A stretch of DNA of 64,000 nucleotides from Elusimicrobiaceae bacterium (lineage in GTDB: Bacteria > Elusimicrobiota > Elusimicrobia > Elusimicrobiales > Elusimicrobiaceae), in NCBI GenBank assembly GCA_017520185.1, contig JAFXGO010000008.1, positions 62,001 through 126,000 on the forward strand, given 5' to 3'. Shown here piece by piece: positions 41,075 through 50,790 of this stretch. The position numbers and the translations under genes were made by a program. The stretch's first letter is position 1. Every line of letters starts with the position of its first letter. A model generated the notes under the pieces. The model was not told the origin of the DNA and did no database searches. It saw only the letters and a list, made by a program, of their open reading frames with translations.

Positions 41075-42340
41075 TTAACTACGTGCAGATCTCAAAATAT
41101 TTTTAATTTCCTCATTATCGGCCATATCCAGCGCCGTTCGGTTCATATCAAAGGTATTGCGCACATGCACGTTGGCTCCGGCTTCGACCAATATTTTCAC
41201 CACTTCCGTATGGCCGGCCTGACTGGCAAACATGAGTGCAGTCCAGCCATGTTTATTTCTGGCAGAAGCCACCGGCGGAAATCTATTTCGGTCTTCTGCA
41301 TTTACATCGGCACCGGCTGCCAATAAGGCTTTCACTGCTTCTACATTTCCGTTTAAACTAGCAGCCATCAGCGCAGTCCAACGGTTTTTCTTTTTCGGCT
41401 CCACATCGGCTCCGCCTGCCAGCAAAGCCTTCACCGCTTCGGCGTGATTATTTTCAGAGGCCAAAATCAAGGCATATCCTCCCAACTCATTATACTCATT
41501 TACATCGGCTCCGGCCGCTAATAACACCTTGATCACTTCTGCGTGTCCGTTCTTAGAGGCATACATAAGCGCATTAAAATCATTTTCTTCTCTAAAATTT
41601 ACCTTTGCACCTGCTTGAATCAAGAGTTTTACTGTTTCCAGATGCCCATTTGCAGCGGCTAATATCAACGCAGTAGTATTTCTTAAGGTTATTACATCTT
41701 TATCGGCCCCTTTCTCCAGTAGAAGTTTCACCACTTCGCTATGCCCATTCTCACTGGCCTTAGTAAGGGCCGTTTCCTGCGTATAAAACATCTTTTGATT
41801 TACATCTGCCCCTCTATCTATTAAAAGTTTCACGAGCGCAAGATTTCCGTTTGAAGCAGCAAACATCAAGGCCGTTTCCCCCCGATTCATTTGCGTATCT
41901 AACTTTACACCATTATCCAGCAACAATTGAGCCACTTCCGTTGATTTAGCAAACATCAACGGGCTTTGGCTATATCTATTAATCTGACTCAAAGAAGCAC
42001 CGGAATCTTTGAGCAAAGTCAACATGGGGATATCATTATTTTTTACAGCAATGATAACAGCCGTTAGCCCCTTTTTATTTTCTTCATTTAAAAAAGCCCC
42101 CGCTTTAATCAGTCGTTTTGTAATATTTAAATTTCCCGTTTTTACCGCCAGCATAAGCAGGGTTGTTTCGTCTTCCCAAGACATAATATTTACTTTTTCG
42201 CCATTTTTCAAATGAGCCTTTACATCTTTTTCATTTTGCTGAACAACCGCTTCCCACAACGTAATATTGGGTACATAATTACTGCATCCAAACAACAAAA
42301 TAGCAGGCACAAACATCAAACATATAATAAATTTTTTCAT
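41075..42340 (-). CDS. Ankyrin-repeat lipoprotein
   Basis: I place the start at 42340 (GGAGAAAACAAGT upstream), giving 421 residues with a lipoprotein signal ending LLFGC. About ten to eleven ankyrin repeats fill the protein, such as TALMFASQAGHTEVVKILVE and TALILAAANGHLETVKLLIQ, with little outside them. Ankyrin repeats bind proteins; location would be the periplasm or outer membrane. Among free-living bacteria such long arrays are less common than in symbionts, in line with a host-associated life. Promoter: TATAAT about 35 bases upstream. Confidence 0.85.
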   Translation of the reverse strand: MKKFIICLMFVPAILLFGCSNYVPNITLWEAVVQQNEKDVKAHLKNGEKVNIMSWEDETTLLMLAVKTGNLNITKRLIKAGAFLNEENKKGLTAVIIAVKNNDIPMLTLLKDSGASLSQINRYSQSPLMFAKSTEVAQLLLDNGVKLDTQMNRGETALMFAASNGNLALVKLLIDRGADVNQKMFYTQETALTKASENGHSEVVKLLLEKGADKDVITLRNTTALILAAANGHLETVKLLIQAGAKVNFREENDFNALMYASKNGHAEVIKVLLAAGADVNEYNELGGYALILASENNHAEAVKALLAGGADVEPKKKNRWTALMAASLNGNVEAVKALLAAGADVNAEDRNRFPPVASARNKHGWTALMFASQAGHTEVVKILVEAGANVHVRNTFDMNRTALDMADNEEIKNILRSARS

Positions 42341-42407
42341 ACTTGTTTTCTCCATATTAAACAAATCATGTCTTATTATAGCATTTAGCATATCTGCCCC
42401 GACAAGC

Positions 42408-42442
42408 ACCAAAAAAACCGCCTTTTTGAGGCGGTTTTTTGA
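42408..42442 (-). terminator. Terminator after lon
   Basis: AAAAAACCGCCT (42412-42423) pairs with AGGCGGTTTTTT (42429-42440). It overlaps the upstream region of the ankyrin gene. Confidence 0.88.
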
Positions 42443-42450
42443 AGTACAAA

Positions 42451-44973
42451 CTATTTTCTTTTACGAAGCACTTTTTTGAGTACTTTTTTGACTGTCGGCT
42501 TTTTAGCGGTCGCTTTTTTAACCGTTTTTTTCTGTATTGTTTTTTTACTCACCACTTTTTGAGCGGAGGCTTTTTTGACAGTTTTTTTAGCCGTAGATTT
42601 TTTAGCCGTTTTAGAGGAAGTTTTAGCGGATTTTGGCGCTTTATATCCTTCTAGGGCTAGAGGCAATACTTCGTCCATGTGTTTAACGGGAATTAATGTC
42701 AGTTCTTTGCGCACTTTTTCCGGAATTTCAGACACATCTTTTTCGTTCGTGTGCGGAAAAAGAATCGTTTTTACCCCTTCGCGATAAGCGGCAAGGAATT
42801 TTTCTTTAATTCCACCTACCGGAAGAACACGTCCTGTAATTGTCACTTCCCCTGTCATGGCCAAGTTTTTCTTGACAGGAATTGCCAACAACAAACTGAC
42901 TAAGGCAGAAGTAATGGTAATACCGGCTGACGGTCCGTCCTTCGGTACGGCTCCTTCAGGGAAGTGGATATGAAAGTCCGTATGGTCAAAATCCACCTTT
43001 TTCCCGATACCACGACTACGAGCATACGTCAATGCAGCGCGAACGGATTCTTTCATCACATTGCCCAACATACCCGTTAAAATCAACCCGCCTTTACCCG
43101 GCAATTGCGTAGCTTCAATAGACAAGGTTTCCCCGCCCACACTGGTCCACGCTAAACCTGTAGCGATACCGATGCCATTTTCTTCGGTGGCAAAGTTAGA
43201 ATATTTGGGCACACCAAGAAACTCATGCAAATTCTTAGCATCAATGCTTATTTTTTTACCGCCGTTTTCTACATATTTTTTGGCGGCTTTTCGGCAGAGT
43301 GTACCGATTTCTCTGTCCAAATTACGAACACCGGCCTCGCGTACATATTCACGCATCATCAAAGCCACTGCTTCTCTGGACACCTGCAAAGTACCTTCTT
43401 TCAACCCATGCAATTTCATCTGTTTGGGAATTAAATAATGATCCACAATTTCATGTTTCTCGTAATCGGTATAACCGGAGAAATCAATAATTTCCAAACG
43501 GTCACGCAAAGTATTGGGGATAGAACTTAAAGAGTTGGCCGTAGTGATAAACATCACCTTAGACACGTCATACGGCACATCTAAAAAGTGATCTACAAAG
43601 TCTTTATTTTGCTCGGGATCTAAAAGTTCCAAAAGAGCCGCTGCCGGATCACCGCGCCAATCTGAACCCATCTTGTCAATTTCATCTAATAAAAACACAG
43701 GGTTAGAACTTTTGGATTTGCTAATCCCTTGAATAATGCGTCCCGGCATAGAACCGATATAGGTTCTGCGGTGGCCGCGTATTTCGCTCTCGTCACGTAC
43801 ACCGCCTAAAGACATACGCACAAACTTACGTCCGATAGCACGCGCGATGGATTTGGCTAAAGAGGTCTTACCCACTCCCGGAGGCCCCACAAAACAGAGC
43901 ACCGGACCGCGCAATCCCTCAGTCAATTTGCTAACGGCAATATATTCTAAAATGCGTTCTTTGGGCTTATCAAGGCCAAAGTGGTCCTCGTCCAACACTT
44001 TTTTGGCTTCTTTGATATCCAATACATCTTTGGTGGTGATATTCCATGGCATATTCACCAACCAATCCAAGAAAGTACGGGCCACCGTAGCCTCCGGAGA
44101 AAAAGGCTGCATTTTTTGTAAGCGGTCCACTTCTTTTTCAGCGGCCTCTTTGGCAGCAGCCGGCAAGCCGTTTTTCTTGATTTTTGCACGAATGCCGTCT
44201 AATTCTTTTTGAAAATCATCTTTTTGGCTCAGTTCTTTTTGAATGGCTTTCATTTGCTCATTGAGATAATATTCTTTTTGGTTTTTCTCAATCTGAGCAC
44301 GTACTTTATTATGAATTTTTTCTTCTAATCCTAAAATTTCCACTTCGCTGGTAATCAATTTTAAGATTTTTTCTAAACGAGTCTTAATATTAGTGGTTTG
44401 CAAAATCTCTTGGCGTTGCTCTGTTTTAACCATCATATTAGAGGCGATGGTATCGGCCAATTTGGAAGGGTCCTCAATATTGCGCAAAAAAGACACGCCT
44501 TCCACGGCCATACGCTGAGATATGCGGGCATAGTTTTCAAACTCGTCCACCACTTTGCGCATAAGGGCCTGTACTACAGGGCTGTGGTCTTCTTGTTCTT
44601 CAATATACTGCACAGAGGCAAACCAGGTATTGGTAAGCGGATTTAAATCCAACTTTTCCACTTTTGCACGTACCAACCCCTGCAAAAACACCTTTACAGA
44701 GCCGTCCGGCATTTTTAATGATTGCGTAATTTCACTCAAAACACCAAATTGGTAAATATCATCTGTCTGCGGTTCGTCCACTTCGGCAGATTTTTGAGAC
44801 AAGGCCAACACATATTTACCCGGTGATTCCAAAGCCAAATCAATGGCTATAATGGATTTTTGGCGATTAACGGATAAAGGTAAAGACATTCCCGGATACA
44901 TCACCACGTCGCGGATAGCTACCGCCGGCACTACCTGCGGCAAGGAAAGCATTTTCTTTTTCGTTTCTTCCAT
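42451..44973 (-). CDS. lon: ATP-dependent protease Lon with lysine-rich C-terminal tail
   Basis: Lon degrades misfolded and regulatory proteins in the cytoplasm. The start at 44973 (METTKK-like MEETKKKML) follows GGGGGG; 840 residues. It has the N-terminal substrate domain ([19 protein letters not shown]), Walker [10 protein letters not shown], Walker [10 protein letters not shown], and the Ser-Lys protease site [11 protein letters not shown]. The usual Lon end ([11 protein letters not shown]) is followed by a 63-residue tail (residues 778-840) with 25 Lys in AKK/VKK/TVKKA patterns, like histone H1 tails. The tail may bind nucleic acid; that is inference. RsfS in this window has a similar tail. 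Confidence 0.96.
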   Translation of the reverse strand: MEETKKKMLSLPQVVPAVAIRDVVMYPGMSLPLSVNRQKSIIAIDLALESPGKYVLALSQKSAEVDEPQTDDIYQFGVLSEITQSLKMPDGSVKVFLQGLVRAKVEKLDLNPLTNTWFASVQYIEEQEDHSPVVQALMRKVVDEFENYARISQRMAVEGVSFLRNIEDPSKLADTIASNMMVKTEQRQEILQTTNIKTRLEKILKLITSEVEILGLEEKIHNKVRAQIEKNQKEYYLNEQMKAIQKELSQKDDFQKELDGIRAKIKKNGLPAAAKEAAEKEVDRLQKMQPFSPEATVARTFLDWLVNMPWNITTKDVLDIKEAKKVLDEDHFGLDKPKERILEYIAVSKLTEGLRGPVLCFVGPPGVGKTSLAKSIARAIGRKFVRMSLGGVRDESEIRGHRRTYIGSMPGRIIQGISKSKSSNPVFLLDEIDKMGSDWRGDPAAALLELLDPEQNKDFVDHFLDVPYDVSKVMFITTANSLSSIPNTLRDRLEIIDFSGYTDYEKHEIVDHYLIPKQMKLHGLKEGTLQVSREAVALMMREYVREAGVRNLDREIGTLCRKAAKKYVENGGKKISIDAKNLHEFLGVPKYSNFATEENGIGIATGLAWTSVGGETLSIEATQLPGKGGLILTGMLGNVMKESVRAALTYARSRGIGKKVDFDHTDFHIHFPEGAVPKDGPSAGITITSALVSLLLAIPVKKNLAMTGEVTITGRVLPVGGIKEKFLAAYREGVKTILFPHTNEKDVSEIPEKVRKELTLIPVKHMDEVLPLALEGYKAPKSAKTSSKTAKKSTAKKTVKKASAQKVVSKKTIQKKTVKKATAKKPTVKKVLKKVLRKRK

Positions 44974-45125
44974 ACAAACCCCCCTATTTGGGAAAAGGAT
45001 AAAAATTCTGTACCCCTGTTGCAAACGCATTTTTGGGCTATTTTAAAATAGTATAACAAATTCCTTTAAAACTAGCAAGTAATTTAAAAGACTGCTAGTT
45101 TTAATTTCATTTTGCTTTCCTGATT

Positions 45126-45162
45126 AAAAAATACCCCGCTTTCTTGAGCGGGGTATTTTTTG
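45126..45162 (-). terminator. Terminator after lpxK
   Basis: ATACCCCGCT (45131-45140) pairs with AGCGGGGTAT (45147-45156), flanked by A5 and T6. Confidence 0.88.
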
Positions 45163-45178
45163 CTTAAAACAGGATCGA

Positions 45179-46279
45179 TTAGTGCATCTTAGAAAACTTC
45201 GGATACAACACGTCTGTAAATTTATTAAACTCGGTTTCCCCTCCGCGTATTTTTAAATTGACAGAAAGGACATATACATCAGAAGTTAAAATATCACGCC
45301 AGTTGTCCGGAAACTTTACAAAATCCTTAAATGTCGTAATCAAAGGCAATCCGTTGCGGGTTTGCTCAAAAGTGCGCAAATTATCTTCCGTATAGTGCTC
45401 ATGGTCTGGAAAGCGCCATACTTGCTTTAAATTCAGGCCAAGTCCTTTGAGGGTATTTTCAAAAGTTTCGGGGTGTCCCAGCGCACTAAAACAGGCCACA
45501 TCTGCTTTGATATCCTTCAAATTCACTTTTTGCCCTTTGCACACGTCCATATAATATTCCGGCTCATGCACACTTTCCACAATTTCGGGCAAATCGTTAT
45601 ATTGGCGAATTACATCTTTAACTTCTTCCAATTCGCGCTCTGTCACTTGATCACAATGGGTAAGCACAAACAAAGAACCTCTTTGCAAAGCCGTCAACGG
45701 TTCGCGCAGGTTTCCCAACGGCAACAAGTGCCCTCCGCCAAAAGGGTTTTTGGCATCAATTAAAACAATATTACTGTCTCTTTTTAGGCGATGATGTTGT
45801 AAACCGTCGTCTAATAAAATAATTTGGCTTTTAAAACGACGCAAGGCCTCCGTAGCGGCTTTGGCGCGATCTTGACAGATAACAATGGGCACTTTATATT
45901 GGCTCAGAACGCGGCTCATCATATAAGGCTCATCACCCGCTTGGCGCCAATCAGCATCGGGGTTATCAAACAAAACGACAACTTCGTCTTTCTCTTTTTG
46001 TTGGCGTTTATATCCGCGTGAAACAATCGCCACGCGAATACCCTCTTTAGCCAGAGTTGTAGCGGCCAAAAGCACTGCCGTTGTTTTACCTGTTCCGCCG
46101 GCTGTAATATTACCGATGCAGACCACACGGGAATTAACAGTCTTAATGGTCTGCCAACCGTTTTCATAACTAATGCGGTCCAACCAAACGCCTACACCAT
46201 AGAGTTTGCTGGCAGCCAGCAATACCAAGCGGCCGGCCCAATTTTTCTTCATTTTTTCACGCAAAGTAAGTGCGTCCAT
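45179..46279 (-). CDS. lpxK: Tetraacyldisaccharide 4'-kinase (LpxK)
   Basis: LpxK phosphorylates the lipid A disaccharide at the 4' position. The 366-residue protein has an N-terminal membrane-associated helix, the P-loop-like GNITAGGTGKTTAV, SRGYKR, DEPYMMSRVL, LDDGLQHHRL (with the catalytic Asp-His region) and GNLREPL. AGAGG precedes the start. It is monocistronic and divergent from the LPS operon that starts at 46388. It shows that a true LPS outer membrane is made. Confidence 0.94.
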   Translation of the reverse strand: MDALTLREKMKKNWAGRLVLLAASKLYGVGVWLDRISYENGWQTIKTVNSRVVCIGNITAGGTGKTTAVLLAATTLAKEGIRVAIVSRGYKRQQKEKDEVVVLFDNPDADWRQAGDEPYMMSRVLSQYKVPIVICQDRAKAATEALRRFKSQIILLDDGLQHHRLKRDSNIVLIDAKNPFGGGHLLPLGNLREPLTALQRGSLFVLTHCDQVTERELEEVKDVIRQYNDLPEIVESVHEPEYYMDVCKGQKVNLKDIKADVACFSALGHPETFENTLKGLGLNLKQVWRFPDHEHYTEDNLRTFEQTRNGLPLITTFKDFVKFPDNWRDILTSDVYVLSVNLKIRGGETEFNKFTDVLYPKFSKMH

Positions 46280-46376
46280 ATGTAGCCTCTACAAAATAAA
46301 TTTGATATATTTTAGCATTTTACGGGCCTACTTTTGAGTCCTCTTAAATTCAACGGGGAAAATAACAGAAAATTAG

Positions 46377-46382
46377 TATAAT
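46377..46382 (+). promoter_or_regulatory. -10 element TATAAT for a leaderless LPS operon transcript
   Basis: A perfect TATAAT ends five bases before the ATG at 46388. The intervening AAGGT is too close to act as a ribosome site. The -35 region is weak. Confidence 0.55.
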
Positions 46383-46387
46383 AAGGT

Positions 46388-47323
46388 ATGAGATTTCAAA
46401 AATCCCCCACCTACTTTGCACAATATGTAGGATTACAGACGGTATGTTGTTTGTTGCGCTGCCTGCCTTACCGAGCCGCCATTTCTGTCGGACGGTTTGC
46501 CACAGGTCTAGCCAGCAAAGTGGCCCGCAAACGCTTTAAGCGAAATATCCGCGATATTTCTTTAGCTTTTCCCGACAAATCCCCTCAAGAAGTACGCAAA
46601 ATCGCTTTTAAATCTTGGAAAAATATGGGGCAAATTTTGGCAGAAGTGATAAAATTAACCTCTTATTCTAAAGAAGAATTTAGAAAACACGTGGAAATAC
46701 GCGGTTTGGAAATATTGAAAAAAAACCAAGCAGACAAAATCGGCGGTGTTATTCACATCGGCCATTTAACCAATTGGGAAGCCTTTGGTCTGGCAGTATC
46801 GGTAGAAGGATTGGATAAAGCCGTACTGGCGCAACGAATGGACAATCCGTACGTCGATGAAGAAACCAATCGCTTGCGCAATATTTTCGGCGGTACCACT
46901 TTTTACAGCAATCACGATGCTAACCCTTTCTTGGCTTGTGTTCGTTGGATTAAACGAGGAAAAATGATAGGTATTTTGACCGACCAAAATATTTTGTCTA
47001 CTGATTTTTTTATGAAATTTTTAGGTCGTCCGGCAGCCATGTCTCCCATTACAGCATTGCTTTCCATTCGCCTGCAAGTGCCGGTATTGCCGGTAGTGGT
47101 AAACAGAGAAAACGGAAAAATCATTTGCACCGTGCAAGAACCGCTCTTACCGCCAACGGAATATAGCCCTGAAAATATCCGCCTGTTTATGCGCAAACTG
47201 ACGGACATTTATGAAGATTGGATTCGCCAAAACCCTGAAAATTGGCTTTGGGCGCATAACCGCTGGAAAAGAGAAGCAGAAGCTGCCAAATGGCTATCGG
47301 AGAATCCGCAATGCATTCAATAA
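46388..47323 (+). CDS. LpxL/HtrB-family lipid A acyltransferase
   Basis: This family adds secondary acyl chains to lipid A. The 311-residue protein has an N-terminal hydrophobic/basic anchor, RKRFKRNIRDISLAFPDKS, the catalytic HX4E motif in HIGHLTNWEAFG, and the RMDNP(Y) and ILTDQN regions. Length fits LpxL/LpxM (about 300). It is the first gene of lpxL-gmhB-DUF3108-hldA-kdsB. The next gene overlaps it by 13 bases. A TATAAT hexamer five bases before the ATG suggests leaderless translation. Confidence 0.9.
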   Translation: MRFQKSPTYFAQYVGLQTVCCLLRCLPYRAAISVGRFATGLASKVARKRFKRNIRDISLAFPDKSPQEVRKIAFKSWKNMGQILAEVIKLTSYSKEEFRKHVEIRGLEILKKNQADKIGGVIHIGHLTNWEAFGLAVSVEGLDKAVLAQRMDNPYVDEETNRLRNIFGGTTFYSNHDANPFLACVRWIKRGKMIGILTDQNILSTDFFMKFLGRPAAMSPITALLSIRLQVPVLPVVVNRENGKIICTVQEPLLPPTEYSPENIRLFMRKLTDIYEDWIRQNPENWLWAHNRWKREAEAAKWLSENPQCIQ

Positions 47324-47868
47324 AAGCTATTTTCTTTGATCGTGACGGCACATTAATCCATGAAAAACCGGGCACTTATTTATGCGACCCAAACAAAGTA
47401 CGCCTCTACGCGCCCGTCAAAAAATCTTTGCAACGCTTGGCTAAGGCTGGGTTTCATTTTTTTATCGTCTCCAATCAATCCGGTATCGGACGAGGATATT
47501 TTACCTCTCAAGAAGTCAACAAAGTCCACGTGCGCTTGCAAGAAATGCTTAGTCCTGTGGTGATAGAAGAAATTGTGTTCTGTCCGCACGCGCCTGAAGA
47601 AAAATGCAACTGTCGCAAACCGGCTACTGCTCTAGGTGAAAATTTAATTCAAAAATATAATATCAATCCCAAACGCTCTTTTATGGTGGGAGATAAAAAA
47701 GCAGATGTTCTTTTTGGTCAAACATTAGGCTTTCGCTCCGTACTAATGACTACGGCTAATGGCAAAACCCACTTGAAAAAATATCCTGATTTAAAGCCTG
47801 ATTTTATAGCACAAGACATGGCGGCCGCCGCGCGCTATATATTGCAAGAGGACCAAGCCGATGACTAA
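47311..47868 (+). CDS. gmhB: D-glycero-beta-D-manno-heptose-1,7-bisphosphate 7-phosphatase (GmhB)
   Basis: GmhB removes the 7-phosphate in ADP-heptose synthesis for the LPS core. The start at 47311 follows GGAG inside the acyltransferase gene; 185 residues. It has the HAD motif FFDRDGTLI, IVSNQSGIGRGYF, the zinc-binding loop CPHAPEEKCNCRKP and VGDKKADVLFG. Same pathway as hldA two genes downstream. Overlap of eight bases with the next gene. Confidence 0.93.
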   Translation: MHSIKAIFFDRDGTLIHEKPGTYLCDPNKVRLYAPVKKSLQRLAKAGFHFFIVSNQSGIGRGYFTSQEVNKVHVRLQEMLSPVVIEEIVFCPHAPEEKCNCRKPATALGENLIQKYNINPKRSFMVGDKKADVLFGQTLGFRSVLMTTANGKTHLKKYPDLKPDFIAQDMAAAARYILQEDQADD

Positions 47869-48973
47869 ATGCCAAGCTGTTCTTTTTTCCGTTGTTTTTC
47901 TATTGGCCGCTTGTCACGCGGCTAAATCTTCCCCCTCTGACTTAAACTCTTTACCTTTAGCTACCTCACCAACGCAAGAAACTGCGAATAAGGCAGAAAA
48001 AACGCAACCATCGGACGCAACTATTGCCGATATTGAGCCTAAAGATATTGAGTCTAAAAAAGAAGAAATGCCTCTTTTGGATAAACCCGTTGTTAGCCAA
48101 AAACAACCCTCTGTTGAAAAAGAACCGGCTATTATTCAAGAGCAAACATTTACTTTGCCCAACACTGTTGCTACAGACAGAGCCGTTTTTGAAGATGAAG
48201 AACTTATTGATTTTTCTGACCGCAGTTTACACCCCTACGCAGGCTTAGTGCCGGATGTCAATGCCCCTCAAAAAGCCCCTTGGGCCTATGAACAACTCAA
48301 ATACGGTATTTATTATACTTTTGTCAAAGCAGGTACGGCTTATATCCGAAACAGAGGTTTAGTCAGCCTAAACGGTCGGCCGACCTATCTTATACAAACT
48401 ACCGCATTTTCTGCTCCGGTCATTGATGCCGTATTTAAGGTAAGAGATATTAATCAATCTTGGTTGGATGCACAGGGGCTCTATTCCGTAGGGTACGGCC
48501 AAAGCGTAAGAGAGGGCCGTTATATCCGCGATGAATGGATTACTTTTGATTATGAAAATCATCAGTATATCGGCCAATCCAAGAAGAAAAGCCAACCCAA
48601 ACAGATACAAGGCCCGTTGGACATAAAAGTATTGGATATGCTGACTTCTTTATATTATGTACGCAGTCAAGATTTAAAGGTAGGCAAAGATTTGGTGTTT
48701 GATATCGTTAACCGCAACAAACAATATCCGCTTCTTGTCAAAGTATTAAAAAAAGAAAAAGTAAAAACAAAAGCCGGTACCTTTAATACGATTGTAGTAG
48801 AGCCGCAAATACGCGGAGAAGGAATTTTTGTTTCTAAAGGAAAAAGTTTAAAAGTTTGGCTTACCGATGACAAATACAAAATGCCTGTTAAAATGACGGT
48901 GGAAGTGTTTATCGGCTCAGTGGCGGCCGAACTGTTGGAGTACAAAAGACAATCGCCTGAAAATATTTTATAA
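47861..48973 (+). CDS. DUF3108-domain lipoprotein
   Basis: This 370-residue protein has a lipoprotein signal (ending FLLAAC), a low-complexity linker of about 110 residues rich in Glu, Lys, Pro and Ser, then a DUF3108-type domain from about residue 145 (LKYGIYYTFVKAGTAYIRN, start of the domain) to the end, with the typical KAGTFNTIVVEP and KVWLTDD patterns. DUF3108 proteins are periplasmic/outer-membrane beta-structured proteins of unknown function. Its place inside an LPS operon suggests a role at the outer membrane. The start is preceded by GAGGA. Confidence 0.83.
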   Translation: MTKCQAVLFSVVFLLAACHAAKSSPSDLNSLPLATSPTQETANKAEKTQPSDATIADIEPKDIESKKEEMPLLDKPVVSQKQPSVEKEPAIIQEQTFTLPNTVATDRAVFEDEELIDFSDRSLHPYAGLVPDVNAPQKAPWAYEQLKYGIYYTFVKAGTAYIRNRGLVSLNGRPTYLIQTTAFSAPVIDAVFKVRDINQSWLDAQGLYSVGYGQSVREGRYIRDEWITFDYENHQYIGQSKKKSQPKQIQGPLDIKVLDMLTSLYYVRSQDLKVGKDLVFDIVNRNKQYPLLVKVLKKEKVKTKAGTFNTIVVEPQIRGEGIFVSKGKSLKVWLTDDKYKMPVKMTVEVFIGSVAAELLEYKRQSPENIL

Positions 48974-48995
48974 TCTTAGATTATAAGAGGTATTT

Positions 48996-49985
48996 ATGCA
49001 AAGCATATCCAGCAAAAGACTTAAAGAAATTTTACGTTCGTTTAAAAATAAAGAAATGATTGTGGTAGGCGATATTATGCTAGACCACTTCATCAAAGGC
49101 TCTGTCAGCCGTATTTCACCGGAAGCCCCTGTACCGGTGGTAGCCGTAAATAAAGAATTTTTTGTAGCAGGAGGAGCCGGAAACGTGGCCGTAAACTTGG
49201 CCGCCTTAGGTGCAAGACCGACATTAGTATCTGTCGTCGGTACGGATGCAGGCGGAGCACTGCTCAAAGATTTTCTGCAAAGCAAAAATGTAAATATCTC
49301 TGGTATTTGTGAAGATGAAGGCCGCCCCACCACACAAAAAATCCGCGTTATGGCAGAACAACAACAAATCGTTCGCTATGACAGAGAAAGCAAACACCCT
49401 GTTGCTCACGATGTGGCCGGCGAATGTATGAAAAGTTTTGAACAGGCCTTAAAAACGGCTAAAGGGGTTATTTTATCCGATTATGCCAAAGGCATGCTGA
49501 CCGATAAAAACATTAAAGCACTGATTGAAGCCTGCCGGAAGAAAAAAATCCCCGTCTGTGTAGACCCCAAAATTGATAATTTCAAAAAATATAAAAATAT
49601 TACCTGCATGACCCCCAACACTAAAGAAGCATGGGAAGGGGCGGGCTTATCCCCCAAATCTACAGAAGAAGCGATGGAAAATCTGGGTTGGAAAATTTTA
49701 AAAATGCTCAATGCAGATTCTATTTTAATTACCCGCAGTGCAGACGGTATGAGTTTGTTTGAAAAAGGAAAAAAGAAATCCATTACCGTTAAAGCCACTG
49801 CCAGAGAAGTTTTTGACGTGACGGGTGCGGGAGATACGGTCATTTCCGTATTTACCTTAGCCCTCGCTTGCGGAGCAAAACTGCATGAAGCCGCCGTCTT
49901 GGCCAATTATGCCGCCGGCATCGTGGTGGCCAAATCCGGCACTGCCACCGTCACCCCGCAAGAAATAGAAAAGGAGCTGCCATGA
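48996..49985 (+). CDS. hldA: D-glycero-beta-D-manno-heptose-7-phosphate kinase (HldA/RfaE1)
   Basis: This kinase makes heptose 1,7-bisphosphate, the GmhB substrate. The 329-residue ribokinase-type protein has MIVVGDIMLDHF, GGAGNVAVNLAALGA, PNTKEA and the catalytic DVTGAGDTVIS. It covers only the kinase half of E. coli HldE, so the nucleotidyltransferase (HldC) must be encoded elsewhere. AAGAGG precedes the start; it overlaps kdsB by four bases (ATGA). Confidence 0.94.
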   Translation: MQSISSKRLKEILRSFKNKEMIVVGDIMLDHFIKGSVSRISPEAPVPVVAVNKEFFVAGGAGNVAVNLAALGARPTLVSVVGTDAGGALLKDFLQSKNVNISGICEDEGRPTTQKIRVMAEQQQIVRYDRESKHPVAHDVAGECMKSFEQALKTAKGVILSDYAKGMLTDKNIKALIEACRKKKIPVCVDPKIDNFKKYKNITCMTPNTKEAWEGAGLSPKSTEEAMENLGWKILKMLNADSILITRSADGMSLFEKGKKKSITVKATAREVFDVTGAGDTVISVFTLALACGAKLHEAAVLANYAAGIVVAKSGTATVTPQEIEKELP

Positions 49986-50719
49986 GCGATATTTTAATTG
50001 TTATTCCTGCCCGTTATGGGTCTACGCGTTTGCCTGCCAAAGCATTAAAACTTTTAGGCGGTAAACCGGTGGTACAGCACGTTTACGAAGCCTGCAAAAA
50101 AGCCGATGTAGGTGAGGTATTGATTGCTACGGAAAATCAAATCGTAGTAGATGCTGTAGCCCAATTCGGAGCCAAAGGTGTGCTGACCAGTGATGCTTGC
50201 CAAAGCGGCACCGACCGCGTGTATGAAGCCGCCAAAGGCCGCAGTGAAAAATTTATTATTAACGTACAAGGTGACGAGCCTTTTTTGAACCCGACGACGG
50301 TGCAAAAAATTGCTGAAATGTTGCAAAGTGACCCTTCTTGTGATATTGCCACCGCCGCCGCGCCGACTTTGGACGAAGAAAAAATCAATAATCCCAACTG
50401 TGTTAAAGCGGTCTTAAACAAAGAGGGCAAAGCATTGTATTTTTCTCGCTCTGCTATACCGTATAAACGGGAAATTACCGAAGAAAACAAAAACATTCCC
50501 TACTGGCAACATTGCGGCATTTACGGTTATCGCCGCGAAGCATTGGAACGCTTTGTCACTTTGCCGCCCAGTCCGTTGGAACAATTGGAAAAATTGGAAC
50601 AATTGCGTGCTTTGGAAGACGGCCTGACCATTAAGTGTGTTGCCATCGATGCCGCCGGCCCGGCCATTGATACAGCCCAAGATTTGCAAGAAGCAGAAGA
50701 ATATTTAAAAAAAATCTAA
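49982..50719 (+). CDS. kdsB: 3-deoxy-manno-octulosonate cytidylyltransferase (KdsB)
   Basis: KdsB activates Kdo with CTP for LPS. The 245-residue protein has VIPARYGSTRLPAKAL, NVQGDEPFL, the substrate region ALYFSRSAIPY and HCGIYGYRREAL, all family hallmarks. It ends the LPS operon; a terminator follows, then pyrG, whose product CTP it uses. Confidence 0.95.
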   Translation: MSDILIVIPARYGSTRLPAKALKLLGGKPVVQHVYEACKKADVGEVLIATENQIVVDAVAQFGAKGVLTSDACQSGTDRVYEAAKGRSEKFIINVQGDEPFLNPTTVQKIAEMLQSDPSCDIATAAAPTLDEEKINNPNCVKAVLNKEGKALYFSRSAIPYKREITEENKNIPYWQHCGIYGYRREALERFVTLPPSPLEQLEKLEQLRALEDGLTIKCVAIDAAGPAIDTAQDLQEAEEYLKKI

Positions 50720-50721
50720 AG

Positions 50722-50758
50722 CGAAGAACTCCCGCTATGGCGGGAGTTCCCCTTTTTA
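50722..50758 (+). terminator. Terminator after kdsB
   Basis: GAACTCCCGC (50726-50735) pairs with GCGGGAGTTC (50740-50749) around TATG, then CCCTTTTT. Confidence 0.85.
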
Positions 50759-50790
50759 GTACTCGTTTTTATTTTTAAGGAGAAATTATT

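Noticed and set aside
41075-42340. Ankyrin-repeat DNA as a tandem repeat array
   Set aside because: The repeats are diverged at the DNA level and are explained by the protein fold.
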